Shown one piece after another: positions 18,181 through 29,106 of a stretch of DNA of 64,000 nucleotides (positions are counted from its first letter, which is position 1; each line of letters begins with the position of its first letter). This stretch comes from Trichomonas tenax (lineage: Eukaryota > Parabasalia > Trichomonadida > Trichomonadidae): positions 16,933 to 80,932 of the forward strand of contig JALKBU010000112.1 in NCBI GenBank assembly GCA_023091735.1. The letters are read 5' to 3'. The notes beneath the pieces were generated by a model, which did not search any database, was not told where the DNA came from, and saw only the letters and a list, made by a program, of their open reading frames with translations. The position numbers and the translations under genes are program-made.

Positions 18181-20553
18181 ATGACATCAAATGATTATCA
18201 TGGAAACAGCAGCGTTCTCGATAGACAAAACAGCCAGTTTTCAAAGTCATCAGAAAACCACCTGAAGTACCCACAGAGCACAACTTTGGCTGGAAGAATT
18301 AATAACACAATTTTATTGTTAAAAGACAACACTTTGATCAGTGATTTCAATCTATATGATTACTATGATATTTCACATACTGATTTGAGAACATTTTTCC
18401 CACCAGCAGATATTCAAAATACTGAAATACCAAAAAATCTCCAGATTTTAGATAAAATACAAACCTTATTGTCTACATATGACTCAAAGAATCAAAAGAA
18501 AACAAGTGTTATTTTAGATTTTATAGAATCAAATTATAATTTAGGTTTAAGAGAATTTGAAATCAATATATTTATTAAGCCGCGCAATGTTAGGTCATAT
18601 GCATACTTGTTTTCAAAGTTTTCGAAACACTTGAAGCAATTCGCTTACAAAACATTACACATTACAAAAGAATTTTATGATTGTTTAATCGAGAACAAAT
18701 ATGCATCAGTATATGAAGCAAAACAAATGCTAAGCTTTACATCAGGAAGAACATTCGCATATGTTGAAGAAATTACCTCTATAATCTATTTTGGAACAGG
18801 AAAGTACAAATTTGATATAACTAAGGATATGGTTAATGCTCTAATTGACGATGATGTTGATTTCTTCGTTGAGATATCTAATAATCAGAATTTCAATTAC
18901 AACCAATATTATAATTTTAATATATATGTAGTAACACTGCAACAATTGATGTGTTTATATGGAGCAATCAATTCCTTTAAGTATTTCTTGCTCAATAATT
19001 GCAATTTGAATAACTTAGTTTATTTTGCTCTCGCAGGTGGAAATATTGAAATAATTAGGCTTCTTATCCAAAAAAATGTTAATTTTCATGGAATGGAGTA
19101 TCTTCCTTTGCTATTCAGAAATGATGAAATCTATGATTGGATCACAACAAACACAATGGATAAAATGCAAAATTCAGACTTATTTTTATTATCTGAGACA
19201 ATGAGCATCAAAGCAATTTATTCATTATCTTTAAGCAATGAATTAATCAATGCTAATGATTTGTTAACTGCCACAACAGCTGATGGATTAATTGATATGT
19301 GCCGCGATATGTCAAAGTTTTCATTATATTCAACCGATTTATTTATGATGACAACAGATGAAGAATGTCTCAGTAATATGATTAATAACATTGATTCTGT
19401 GATAATGAGCAAAGTAATTAATGCGTGCCTTGATAATGAGTTATATGATCATTTAGAAATCATGGCTAAAAACAAGAACTTTTATTCAATCAATCTTAAT
19501 CACGATGACATTCATAGGTTAAGATTTAATGCACCAAATGTTTATAACATCATTATGGAACATGTAGATAATGACAATGAATTCGAAAATATCCTGCACC
19601 ACTTTAATAATCAGTATCCTTTGCCAAGCGAAAAAATAATGGTTTTGGTTAACAAATATTTGAGCATTCGTGATTTTAAATCAGTCGAATATATTCTTTC
19701 TAAGACGCGATCAATCAATAGAAATGATCTATTAAGTATTATTAGAAGATATAGTTTCTTCTTTCCTAAAATTTTCATCAAATTATTGAATGATGATTTA
19801 TGCGAAGAAGAATTAGTTAATTTAATTAGATATTATTATCATCCAAACGATAAATTGTACAGCCCAGTCATTCCGATCACAAAGTTTGGAAAGATTCCAG
19901 AATCATTAAATGTTTTTGATTGCATTAATATGTTATCATTGAACATTTCAGCGAAGAATTTAAATTGGGAAGTTCTCAATTTTCTCATTAACAGAAATTA
20001 TATCAAATGCATTGTTCATTCGCAAACAAACAAGCAATATGTTAAAGAAATTATTCAAACAGAAGAGTTCAAGAAAGAATTTAATGAGAACAAAATCTTA
20101 CTAGTCAACATTCTTCCTCAATTCGAGAACTTAATATCGCTTTATAATCTAGAAGATGTAGAATTAGATCAAGAAATCTTCGATAAACTTCTTGATTTGT
20201 ACATTTACTCTCAAGACCATAATGAATCTAGTAACAACTTCCCCAGGCTTTTGCTCAATACATTATTGAGTGAGAAGAACAGAAAGTTCATCAACATCAA
20301 GGAACTGACAAATTCTGAATACAATAATCCATTCATTTTCAATGTTGAGTTAACTCCAGATGAATTTAACTACATGAGGGATGAAATGAAGATTCCAACC
20401 GAGAATTTGAAATTAGGCTTCGAATATTTAATGGATGAAGTCACTCCAAATGAAGAAATAGAAGAAGAATTCAAAGACAAAGAAGAAGAAATCAAAGATA
20501 AAGATGAAGATGAAGAAGTTAAAGATAAAAAAGAAGAAAAGAATGATCAATAA
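18181..20553 (+). CDS. Ankyrin/DUF3447-type protein with charged tail
   Basis: 790 residues. The N-terminal 120 residues are Ser/Asn-rich. A long all-helical region follows, within which an ankyrin/DUF3447-like unit is clear near residues 255-320: MCLYGAINSFKYFLLNN, then ALAGGNIEIIRLLIQKNVN, an A..G..E..R.L...N pattern. The final 35 residues alternate Glu/Asp and Lys (EEEFKDKEEE...). Trichomonads carry hundreds of ankyrin-type proteins with such a domain; their partners are mostly unknown. An initiator-like motif sits 12 bases upstream of the chosen ATG. No signal peptide or transmembrane helix is seen. The divergent, weakly conserved repeats make exact repeat counts uncertain. Confidence 0.75.
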   Translation: MTSNDYHGNSSVLDRQNSQFSKSSENHLKYPQSTTLAGRINNTILLLKDNTLISDFNLYDYYDISHTDLRTFFPPADIQNTEIPKNLQILDKIQTLLSTYDSKNQKKTSVILDFIESNYNLGLREFEINIFIKPRNVRSYAYLFSKFSKHLKQFAYKTLHITKEFYDCLIENKYASVYEAKQMLSFTSGRTFAYVEEITSIIYFGTGKYKFDITKDMVNALIDDDVDFFVEISNNQNFNYNQYYNFNIYVVTLQQLMCLYGAINSFKYFLLNNCNLNNLVYFALAGGNIEIIRLLIQKNVNFHGMEYLPLLFRNDEIYDWITTNTMDKMQNSDLFLLSETMSIKAIYSLSLSNELINANDLLTATTADGLIDMCRDMSKFSLYSTDLFMMTTDEECLSNMINNIDSVIMSKVINACLDNELYDHLEIMAKNKNFYSINLNHDDIHRLRFNAPNVYNIIMEHVDNDNEFENILHHFNNQYPLPSEKIMVLVNKYLSIRDFKSVEYILSKTRSINRNDLLSIIRRYSFFFPKIFIKLLNDDLCEEELVNLIRYYYHPNDKLYSPVIPITKFGKIPESLNVFDCINMLSLNISAKNLNWEVLNFLINRNYIKCIVHSQTNKQYVKEIIQTEEFKKEFNENKILLVNILPQFENLISLYNLEDVELDQEIFDKLLDLYIYSQDHNESSNNFPRLLLNTLLSEKNRKFINIKELTNSEYNNPFIFNVELTPDEFNYMRDEMKIPTENLKLGFEYLMDEVTPNEEIEEEFKDKEEEIKDKDEDEEVKDKKEEKNDQ

Positions 20554-20960
20554 TTATATCCAAATTTTGTTTTTTATTGTTTAAATGAATATATCTTAAA
20601 CTGTATTTAATGTGTTCATTTACATCTGAACAGTCATTATATGCTGTACCAGACATGAGGAAAAAAAAAAGAAATGAGACTGTTTCTATCATCTGAAATG
20701 TGAAAAGTGTATTTTAAGTTTTCAAACAGTATCAACACCCTTATACATTGACATTCTATGTTAATTTTTTAAAATCCTGTGTTGTGTTTAATGATAATTC
20801 GTAATTTCATTTTGATCATCTTGATTTCGAAAAATATTTCCAAATTTCAAGAACTAAACAATTGAACGCCTATATTTTGTATAGAAACACCAAATATCAT
20901 AATTATTTTCTCCGAAATAGGTCAGAAATTGTGTTTCAACGAAAACCTTATATGAAAGGT
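20554..20960. other. Noncoding stretch
   Basis: AT-rich spacer between the ankyrin-type gene and the saposin-like remnant. No feature is recognised. Confidence 0.4.
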
Positions 20961-20964
20961 TATG

Positions 20965-20970
20965 TCACTT
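20965..20970 (+). promoter_or_regulatory. Initiator-like TCACTT
   Basis: It lies between an upstream ATG (20962) and the ATG at 20974. If transcription begins here, 20974 is the start codon. Confidence 0.5.
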
Positions 20971-20973
20971 TTC

Positions 20974-21548
20974 ATGCGTTGGCACTTTTCAATAACAATA
21001 ATGTTTCTCTTTCTTTGCTTTGCGAAGATTGATTTCAAGCCAAAGGAAGTAACGAAAAATCAATGCCAAATCTGCAAAGATATCTACACAGATATCCACA
21101 AAGTCGGACTTAAAGAAGGAAAAGAATTGCGAGAAAAAATTTTGCAAAGTTGCAGCAAAAAGCGAACGAAACAAAGCTACTCTGCGAAATCATGGCCACA
21201 GAGTGGCTCGACACAATAATAAGTGCAAAAGATGAAGACAAAGGCTGCATGTTCGTTTGTGATCCAAAGGGCTACAAGAAACACATCAAAGAGAGACCAA
21301 AGGTTTAGTCTCTTAAGAAGAAGTTTGATTGCAACCTTTGCGAAATTGTTGTTGATTTTGGAATTCACGCTTTCCTTGGTGATTTCATGGCCGAAGCCGG
21401 CAACCCGTTCTATGATGCATGCATGCAGATACCGATGTTCGAAGATCGATGCTATTTGTTTACCGATGAGAAATATCAGTCAATGATGAACCACATTTTC
21501 GAGAATCTTGATTCTAAGGATATCTGCACTGCATACGGTGTCTGCTAA
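20974..21548 (+). pseudogene. Broken saposin-like secreted protein
   Basis: From the ATG at 20974 there is a signal peptide (MRWHFSITIMFLFLCFA), then a first saposin-B-like segment beginning CQICKDIY. A frameshift near 21160-21175 moves the sense by one base, and a TAG stands at 21306-21308. A second cysteine-patterned segment (CNLCEIVVDFG, with later C...C spacing) follows to TAA 21546-21548. Saposin-like proteins bind or perturb membranes, and trichomonads secrete pore-forming members. With the frameshift, only the first half-domain plus a short unrelated tail could be made. The gene has more C and G in third positions than its neighbours, which suggests a formerly expressed gene. The breaks were read directly from the sequence. 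Confidence 0.7.
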
Positions 21549-21598
21549 TGCGGTAATTTTGTTGCGTTCTCATTAAGGAAAAATATAATTATTGGTTA

Positions 21599-22956
21599 AC
21601 AGTGTCGGGTTTTTGCTAACCGCACGGAATAGGTTGTTCTCAAATTTGAATACTTGGTCGGAGAAAATTTGTGGTCTAGAATCATGCATACATTAACATA
21701 TTAAAAAAATAATTTTAGGGTGTCGGAAAAGTGAGAAACTTTTCTTATTTTTTTAGTGCAAGTACCCTCTATTGCCGATGAGAGTACCACCATATCCATT
21801 GGCATGGGGGATAATGAAGATGTGCAAAGATTCATGGATATATTTTTCGATTCATCTCATATTGAAAATCTGACACATGCCTATTTGAGGCAATTGATCA
21901 TGCCATTGTTTATAGGTGGCCATATAACTACTTCTCATCTATATTACAAATCTTGAAATCATAAATTAGTATATCAAGCTTTTATATCTTCGAAATGAGA
22001 TATTTTTGATTTTATTAAATGTTAGACACACAGTTTCTATTATGATATTAACTGTGTATTTGAAGTAAATTTGCATATATGAAAGAATCGTATTTATATC
22101 GAAACTGAAATGATAGATAAGAGTAAAATCTCAATAAAGCTATTTAGCAATGACCACTGCTATTGCTAATTATCATGCGTCTGTTAATATATTGGCAGAT
22201 CAGGAAATATAAGCAAAATCAAGTAAAATAGGAAGATCTTATATTTATTTAATGAACTTTTTGTAGAATTAATTATGGTTTGGGATTTGCATCGAAACTA
22301 TATGCATAACAATTGAGTTATATTTTAATCAGAAAGTATCTCAAATATTACAGATATTTGAACACAAGCTTAAACTTGGGCATTCTTTAATTTCCACACC
22401 CAGCTTATCAGCAAGCACTTTGCATTTCATATATTCGGAAAATTGCATTTCCAAGATGTAACAAACCAAATCAATATATGATAAAAATCTGCCATGTAAA
22501 TTGTCTCCAAAAACATTCGCTTTAAATTTATAGGATTATTTACATTCTAAGCAATAACATTTATCTGTATTATGGGCACAACATTCTAGAGCTATCCCTT
22601 GAGTATCAAGAAAAATTTTCCTGTAGGACCCATTGTTAAATCAAATCATTTTCTCATTTTTTAATATTCTTCCTTATCATATCATAATAAAACTGCATGC
22701 ATCACAGCGATACCCAAACACGCATTATTTAATTATGTTTATGTTTATTTCTAAAAAAAAATCTTTTTATTCCAAAAAGTAAAAATAGTGCACAATTTCA
22801 TTCGAACTCAATACCCGCAGAAATATCAGTCATTCTAAAAGTAAAAAACAGCCGAACCAAACTTTTTTCACACTTAAGTTTTCGTTGTTGCTATAAGATG
22901 ACTTTTTCAATCTGACAGTACGGTTAGCGAAATCCGGCGTCTGACACCTACACTGT
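21599..22956. mobile_element. Candidate TA-flanked inverted-repeat element (1.36 kb)
   Basis: The left end, after TA, begins ACAGTGT and soon has TTTTTGCTAACCGCAC. The right end, on the complement and also followed by TA, begins ACAGTGT and after a 14-base insertion has ATTTCGCTAACCGTAC. Both termini therefore share two blocks in the same order, next to TA dinucleotides, as Tc1/mariner-type elements have. The interior has no transposase frame; the only frame is about 66 codons at 21756-21956. A non-autonomous relative is possible. Confidence 0.38.
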
Positions 22957-22958
22957 TA

Positions 22959-23466
22959 ATATATATTTTTTTTAGTTAAAAGTTAATAAAATATTCTATG
23001 TAACATCGCAGCGATATATGGAATGATTTGCAGCTTTCGAAAATTGAAAACGACAAAATTTATAGCAAGTTTTTATCCATCGATTTTATTATTATTTTTG
23101 TGGTCTATGTATTGTATAAAGTCATAATTTAATGTCAAAATCTGAAACAATTTTAAAGTCTGAACTCATTGAATTTATCAACCAAAGATTTTCAAAATTT
23201 GAAAATGTTTTTATTTTCCGACCAAAAGTGACATATTAGGGTTATATTTACTATAATCTTAATACTGCAATCATATTTTTATCCATTTTCGCATTTCAGT
23301 TTATTGTTTAAGATATACAACACCCTTGACCTATAAATTATTCCTTTAAAATATGGGGCACTAAATTTAAACTTTTATTCAAGTTATCTTCATTATTGAA
23401 AAATATCAAGAATTTCTAAATGATTAAAGCTATCTTTTACATATATACAAACAAAATAAACAGAAG
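22959..23466. other. Noncoding stretch
   Basis: AT-rich 3' flank of the VPS9-domain gene. Nothing is recognised. Confidence 0.4.
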
Positions 23467-25317
23467 TTAACGAACAATATGCTTGATGAGATCAAGATAT
23501 ATTTTCGGTGTAATAATGACATCTTTTGCTGAACCTGAGAAGTTATGAATTCCTTCAACAGTCAAAGCATTAAATACTCCATCGATGTGGAACTTGTCGG
23601 GAAGAACTCCAAGGATTACTAAAGCTCTCTGAATTTCCGCAATGATTATTTTTGTTTCTAGTGGAATGTTAGCAGCATCTTTTCCGAATCCATGAATTAT
23701 TGATGTCAAAGAATTATATAAACTACTGAATGTTGGTCTAAATGGAATCTTTTCGAGTGATTTTAAGATAAGTGAGATTGTGTTGATCTGTTCCAATAAA
23801 TCATCAAACGAATGCTGATCATCAATAATTACATAGTTAAGTGTGTCAGATTTGAGCTGGAAGAATGTGCCGTCAATAGTTGCAACACCCTCAATTGGTG
23901 GTGCTTTATTATTGAGAAGATGGAATCCATCTGTAACTTTAAATTGATAAGCAATCGAAATATCATCATCTTCACCTGTGTAGTTCATTAAAGCAGGGAA
24001 GAATTCTTCATATTCTGGTGAAAATGTTGGAAAAGCAATTATATTAAAACCAACGCATGTTACCGGTGTTTCATTTGCGAGTTTAATGACACTTTGCAAT
24101 CTTTCTGGAGGATTCTTGAATGGGAATAATAAATAAGGATCAACAGAATACATTCTAGCATCAATAAAATCAAGAGCCATTTTCGTTTGAGAGATTAAAA
24201 ACAGATATTTTGTTTCTCTAAGTCCTTCATAAACATAAGTTTCCATAAAATTAATCAATGTTTGGATGCAATTAAGTTTCGATGAAGTCAACACATAGAC
24301 ATAAAACTGGAAGATTTCATCAGCTCCTGCGCCTTGTCCATTATAAGTTAATGCATCAGCAATCCATTTTAATATATTCGCGATGCAATGAAGCATTTCT
24401 GTTGGACAGCATTGTAGTTGAATCTTTCTTAGTTCGAATGTAATGTGTTGCAATGCTGGAATGTTTATAGGCTCAAATGGAATCTCTGGGAGTGGTAAAA
24501 CTGTTGATCTTAGATAGTGAACATCGATTCTTTGAATTGATAATTTCATTAATTCATCATACATTTTCTGATTTAATCCACAAGTCTGTGGTCCCGATTT
24601 CGATATCATAATGCATTTCTGAAGGATTTGGAAGTCAGTTAGTTTGTCAATTTGTGGTTCTATCATTGCATCGAAATTAAAAATGTCAACCATATGTTCT
24701 GCGAGTTGGAAGAACATAGGAGCGTCTGGAGTGAAATATATGTTCTGATACTCTTTGGCATGCACCTGGTAGTACTTCTGAATCAATTTGAAGATTTCGT
24801 TGACATAATAAGTATTATTTATTGTTGTGTATTTGTAGCAATAATTAAAGTAGTATTGAAGAAATTTCTTGTCTGATGTCATGTTTAAAACGAATTCATA
24901 TGGAAATATTAAACTTACCATTCTTAATTGAGCATCTGTCGATTCATCTAAATTTTTTGTGATTTTTTCGTATTCTTTGCCTATAATAGTGACAATAGAG
25001 GAATGATGGCCAAGAAGTTCACGCGAAATAATGAGAAAATCGTGAGAATGAATAATGTCAAGATGCAATTTTATCAATTTTGACAAACTTATTGTTGGAT
25101 TGGCGCTGCGCTCGAACCTGTGTAAGTAAGAAAGCATCAAATCCGATAGTGTTGCCTTAACATTTCTAAGATGTGTGTATAACAGGTGAAGATCGCGATT
25201 AAATCCGGGAGCGGTTGCGAAATACGGAATCTGCTGATCCAAAATTGCTATTTCTTTGAGAATGTTATCGATTCTCTTTTTGACACCTCGAGTTATCATC
25301 GAAAACAAATCTCGCAT
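23467..25317 (-). CDS. VPS9-domain protein (probable Rab5-type GEF)
   Basis: 616 residues from the ATG at 25317. The core of a VPS9 domain lies near residues 300-395. After a helical stretch comes GADEIFQFYVYVLTSSK (the family's G-A-D-x-hydrophobic-x-P/F region), then LINFMETYVYEGLRETKYLFLIS and a final helix QTKMALDFI. VPS9 domains load GTP on Rab5-subfamily GTPases on early endosomes. The remainder is helical, with no other known domain; the N-terminus carries basic heptads. The C-terminal 200 residues contain alternating strands and helices of unknown function. In this window it fits with the Vps18 homologue at 54038, another endosomal factor. Confidence 0.72.
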   Translation of the reverse strand: MRDLFSMITRGVKKRIDNILKEIAILDQQIPYFATAPGFNRDLHLLYTHLRNVKATLSDLMLSYLHRFERSANPTISLSKLIKLHLDIIHSHDFLIISRELLGHHSSIVTIIGKEYEKITKNLDESTDAQLRMVSLIFPYEFVLNMTSDKKFLQYYFNYCYKYTTINNTYYVNEIFKLIQKYYQVHAKEYQNIYFTPDAPMFFQLAEHMVDIFNFDAMIEPQIDKLTDFQILQKCIMISKSGPQTCGLNQKMYDELMKLSIQRIDVHYLRSTVLPLPEIPFEPINIPALQHITFELRKIQLQCCPTEMLHCIANILKWIADALTYNGQGAGADEIFQFYVYVLTSSKLNCIQTLINFMETYVYEGLRETKYLFLISQTKMALDFIDARMYSVDPYLLFPFKNPPERLQSVIKLANETPVTCVGFNIIAFPTFSPEYEEFFPALMNYTGEDDDISIAYQFKVTDGFHLLNNKAPPIEGVATIDGTFFQLKSDTLNYVIIDDQHSFDDLLEQINTISLILKSLEKIPFRPTFSSLYNSLTSIIHGFGKDAANIPLETKIIIAEIQRALVILGVLPDKFHIDGVFNALTVEGIHNFSGSAKDVIITPKIYLDLIKHIVR

Positions 25318-25783
25318 TTCTTAGTTTTAGACCCTTCTTTGACCCTAAATAATTTGGACCCTAATTTATTTGCCTTATTTAGGGTCCTTAAAATTTTCAA
25401 TCTTATTTTAAGTTCAAATCTATATTTTTATCGATAAATTATATCTAATTCTATAAGGATTTGCAAATTTGACAACAAATAAAAAATTTGAAAATATGAA
25501 GACAAGCATGAACATCGATTATATTGGAAAAAGTGAAATCATTTTTGTGGAGATCATTATAATCAAATCAATTTTAATCAATTAAATTTAATATAAAATA
25601 TGGAAATTATAAAATATAAAAAGTCCCTAATAATCAATAATCATATAGAAAATGAGGTGATTTAAATGGAGATTCATTCTCATTGTTTAATGAATATTCT
25701 ATAAAGCAGAAAAATGGATCAAAGTGTTCCTTATACAATTTTATATTTTTTATATTTTTTAAAAACGTTTTTGAGATTATCCA
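25318..25783. other. Divergent promoter region
   Basis: 466 bp between the divergent VPS9-domain and NEK genes. AT-rich. GACCCT recurs (25329, 25341, 25357 area), giving a short clustered repeat just upstream of the VPS9 gene. Confidence 0.35.
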
Positions 25784-28700
25784 ATGAAAGCCTATGAGCA
25801 AATCAAAGTCCTCGGTGAAGGAGGGTTTGCGAAGGCGTTTCTTATCAAGAGGAAGTCAGATGGTTTGCTCTGTGTCGCGAAATCAGTGAAGTTATCTGGA
25901 TTATCCGAAAAAGAAAAGAAAGAAGCAATTTCTGAAGTTAAAGTTTTATCCGCCCTCAAACATCCGAATATTGTACGTTATATAGAAAGCTTCAATGAAA
26001 GCGGATTCTTATATATTATTATGGAATTCGCTGACGGAGGCGATTTATCGCAAAAAATCGAGAAAAATGGACGAAAGGCGTTCAGTGAAGACGAAGTTTT
26101 GAAGATTTTTACACAACTTGCGCTTGCAATTAAATATATTCACGATCGAAAAATTTTGCATCGTGATTTGAAAGGTCAGAACGTCTTTCTTATGAAAGAT
26201 GACACTGTAAAACTTGGTGATTTTGGCATTGCTAAGGTTTTGGATCACACAATGCAATTTTGCAACACACAAATTGGTACTCCTTATTATTTATCACCGG
26301 AAATGTGTCAGGGAAAGAACTACAACTCAAAGACAGACATTTGGTCTTTCGGTTGCATTATGTATGAAATGTGTACTTTACATCACGCATTTGAAGGCAG
26401 AAACATCAATAATTTGCTTTTCAACATCGTTAGAGGCCATATTACACCAATTAGCAGTACATATTCAAATGAATTAAGAAATTTGATTAATTCGATGTTA
26501 AATAAAGATCCGAACCAGAGACCAGCAGCAAATCAAATCGTTATGAATCCAATAATCAAAAATCGGCTTACATCGTATTTATCTGAGTTCCACTTAAATA
26601 ATGAAATGTCGCATACTGTGTTGCACGGAATGAACCCATTAAAACAGAATTTGAACTTCGAAGAACTACCAAAACCAATAGAAGAAGTTCCACCACCAAA
26701 ACCTGATCCAAGAGAAATCGAACGCGAAAATAAAAGAAAACAAGAAGAAGCTGAATTAGCTCAAAGAAAGTTTAAAGAGATCGAAGAGAAAGAAGAACTC
26801 GAAAGGCAACGTCAAGAACGCCGCAATAAGCCAATGACAGATACGGCAAAGCAACGCCAAGAATATTCAAGACAAGCTGCTTTGGAAAGAGAAGAAAGAT
26901 ATCGACAAAAGATGGCCAAATTCGCAAATAAAGATGAAAACAAACAGAATGATTACAAGTTGCCTTCGCCGCAAGTAGAACCAAAAAGAGTTTCTCCACA
27001 AAATGATTCCAAACATGTTTCACCACAAAATGAACCTAAAAAAGTTTCTCCTCAAAATGAAGTTAATAAGAAACCATCAGCTTATGATGATTACATGCAG
27101 AAATATCATCCAAGTGATGTCGCAAATAAGAAACCTTCTCCAAGCTATGAAACTCAAGGTTATAATCAGAATCCAATTCGTTCTCCAAACCAACAAGAGC
27201 AGGTTCCTGCAAATCAAAGACATTATTCTCCAGAGCCACAAGGATATGAATATGATAGACCAATGAATGCTGCAGAAAGAAGAAGACTCGAATTGATCAA
27301 AGCACAAGAAGAAAATGCAAGAATGGCTGCTGAAAAGAGAGAGCGTGAAGAAAGAGAGAAGCAGAGAGAACTTGAATTAGAAAGAGAAGCTGAAAAGCAA
27401 CGTGAACAATTTTATCAACGCAATATGAATGTGAACAAGAATGTGAGACGCGAGCAAGTACCACAAAGACCACAGTATGATGCAGTTGAAGAACAAAGAA
27501 GAAGAATGGAACAAGAAAAAACTGAAGAAGATAGAAAGAGAAAGGAAAGAATCGAATACGAAAAAGAAAAGATTCGCATGCGAAAAGATTTCGAAGAGAA
27601 AGAACGTCAGAAGCAAGTGGAACTTGCTAAGGCACAAGATGCAGCTCGTCAAGCATGGATTGCTGCACAAGAGGAAGCTAAACGCCTCAAGAAGGAAGCA
27701 AATGATAGAAAGCGAAAGGAAGCAGAAGAATACAGTAAGAGAATGGAATTAGAAAGACAACAACGCGAACGTGAAAAACTTCTACGTCAACAACAAGAGA
27801 AAGCACAAGAAGAAGCATATCTCCAAATGCAGATCCAATATCAGGAGCAACAAGAAGAGCAAGAAAGAAGACTTAGAGAACAGAAACTCCAGGAAGCAAA
27901 AGAAAGAGCAGAAGAACAAGAACGTCTCAGAAGAAAACTGGAACAGGAAGAACAGCAAAGAAAAGAACAGGAACAAGAGCGCTTGAGAAGGAAGCTTGAA
28001 CTTGAAGAGCAGCAAAGAAAGGAACAAGAACAAATGAGATTGAAGAAGCAAATTGAGCTCGAAGAACAAAACAGAAGATTGGCAAGTCAAGAACAGTTTG
28101 ATGCTATGGCAAAACGTGAAAATCAGGTCCCTTTCCAAAGAATCAAGAGTCTGGTCGATCGTATTGATGATATCCAAAGAGTTCCTCATCAAATGTCAAG
28201 TGAACCTGAATCAGCAGGAAGATATCGCAAGCCACAAATTGCTGTCGGTCTTAAACCAAAAGTTTATCAGCCAACCAAAGATAGAATCAGTCAAAAGAAA
28301 GTGAGTAAGGTCAAGGATAGTTTCTATGATGAAGCTGCTGATAGACGTCCATCGTGGGCCAAAGACCGCATCAAGAATGAAGCTGAACTCCTTCAGAGAC
28401 AGATTGAAGAGAAGAGAATGCGTCAGATTGCAGGAAATGATATTAATATTGAAGACGTTCGTAACTTCCAGCTGCAACGAAATCGCGAAGTAGAGCAATC
28501 ATACATCGAAGCACTCAATGCAGACAAGCAATCAGATTCTGACTTCAACGATGCAAGTCCAGCAAGATTTTATGACGGCGACAGAGAAGTCGATCTTCCT
28601 GTTGCTAATGATGCTGAGTCTGCTCTTCGGAGAGTTGATCGCATCAAGAGAATGATTGTTAACAAGATTGGAGAATCGAACTACAACCAACTTCGGAAAG

Positions 28701-28804
28701 AAATGCTCGACGAAGCTCAACCAGATGTCATCAAGAGAACCGATATTGTTTCTCAAATGTTGATGCAGCAACTTATTGTATTAGAAGAAAATCTTCCGAA
28801 ATGA
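25784..28804 (+). CDS. NIMA-related (NEK) protein kinase with long coiled coil
   Basis: 1006 residues. Residues 1-265 form a complete Ser/Thr kinase: glycine loop GEGGFAKAF, VAK lysine, HRDLKGQNVFL catalytic loop, DFG (GDFGIAK), activation segment ending GTPYYLSPEM, and NEK-typical YNSKTDIWSFGC. Residues 300-750 are Glu/Arg/Lys/Gln-rich with strong heptads (KLEQEEQQRKEQEQERLRR is repeated almost exactly), and a basic, less ordered tail follows. NEKs act at basal bodies, flagella and in mitosis, and they are expanded in flagellated protists. There is an SPEM in place of APE, which is common in NEKs. The stop is at 28802-28804. Part of the tail (28461-28639) is copied exactly at 30428-30606. 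Confidence 0.93.
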   Translation: MKAYEQIKVLGEGGFAKAFLIKRKSDGLLCVAKSVKLSGLSEKEKKEAISEVKVLSALKHPNIVRYIESFNESGFLYIIMEFADGGDLSQKIEKNGRKAFSEDEVLKIFTQLALAIKYIHDRKILHRDLKGQNVFLMKDDTVKLGDFGIAKVLDHTMQFCNTQIGTPYYLSPEMCQGKNYNSKTDIWSFGCIMYEMCTLHHAFEGRNINNLLFNIVRGHITPISSTYSNELRNLINSMLNKDPNQRPAANQIVMNPIIKNRLTSYLSEFHLNNEMSHTVLHGMNPLKQNLNFEELPKPIEEVPPPKPDPREIERENKRKQEEAELAQRKFKEIEEKEELERQRQERRNKPMTDTAKQRQEYSRQAALEREERYRQKMAKFANKDENKQNDYKLPSPQVEPKRVSPQNDSKHVSPQNEPKKVSPQNEVNKKPSAYDDYMQKYHPSDVANKKPSPSYETQGYNQNPIRSPNQQEQVPANQRHYSPEPQGYEYDRPMNAAERRRLELIKAQEENARMAAEKREREEREKQRELELEREAEKQREQFYQRNMNVNKNVRREQVPQRPQYDAVEEQRRRMEQEKTEEDRKRKERIEYEKEKIRMRKDFEEKERQKQVELAKAQDAARQAWIAAQEEAKRLKKEANDRKRKEAEEYSKRMELERQQREREKLLRQQQEKAQEEAYLQMQIQYQEQQEEQERRLREQKLQEAKERAEEQERLRRKLEQEEQQRKEQEQERLRRKLELEEQQRKEQEQMRLKKQIELEEQNRRLASQEQFDAMAKRENQVPFQRIKSLVDRIDDIQRVPHQMSSEPESAGRYRKPQIAVGLKPKVYQPTKDRISQKKVSKVKDSFYDEAADRRPSWAKDRIKNEAELLQRQIEEKRMRQIAGNDINIEDVRNFQLQRNREVEQSYIEALNADKQSDSDFNDASPARFYDGDREVDLPVANDAESALRRVDRIKRMIVNKIGESNYNQLRKEMLDEAQPDVIKRTDIVSQMLMQQLIVLEENLPK
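28461..28639 (+). repeat. 179-bp segment duplicated downstream (source copy)
   Basis: This lies within the NEK coding region. It is identical base for base to 30428-30606. Confidence 0.93.
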
Positions 28805-28980
28805 TGTTATTGTAGTTATATTTATTTGTTATATTATTAAATATCTCAAATATTCATGAAATTTTAAAGAACGAATTTCAAATTTTGAATTGGCAAGAAT
28901 TCGAAAATCTTTTTGCAGTGAATTTTAATAATAAAAAATTACATGGATGTCAAAAAAAATACACTAGTAAATTATTCGCT

Positions 28981-29099
28981 GAGAGAAGATTTGTTGACTC
29001 GATTAATCGAGAGAGGATTTACTATTGTATTCTATGCTGAGAGAGGATTTGATGACTCTATTCATCCCTGAGAGAGGATTTACTATTGAATACGAAGAC
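28981..29099. repeat. About 30-bp imperfect tandem repeat, four units
   Basis: Units begin at 28981, 29009, 29039 and 29070 with GAGAGA(A/G)GATTT. Units 2 and 4 continue ACTATTG, while units 1 and 3 continue (G)TTGACTC or GATGACTC, so the pattern is also a roughly 60-bp two-fold repeat. Confidence 0.7.
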
Positions 29100-29106
29100 T
29101 TTCTGA

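Noticed and set aside
21756..21956. 66-codon frame inside the candidate inverted-repeat element
   Set aside because: Too short, with no domain and no initiator-like motif; it could be chance in AT-rich DNA.
27377..28192. Long frames antisense to the NEK coiled coil
   Set aside because: They mirror the Glu/Lys-rich coding strand (runs of Leu, Phe, Ser) and have no independent support.
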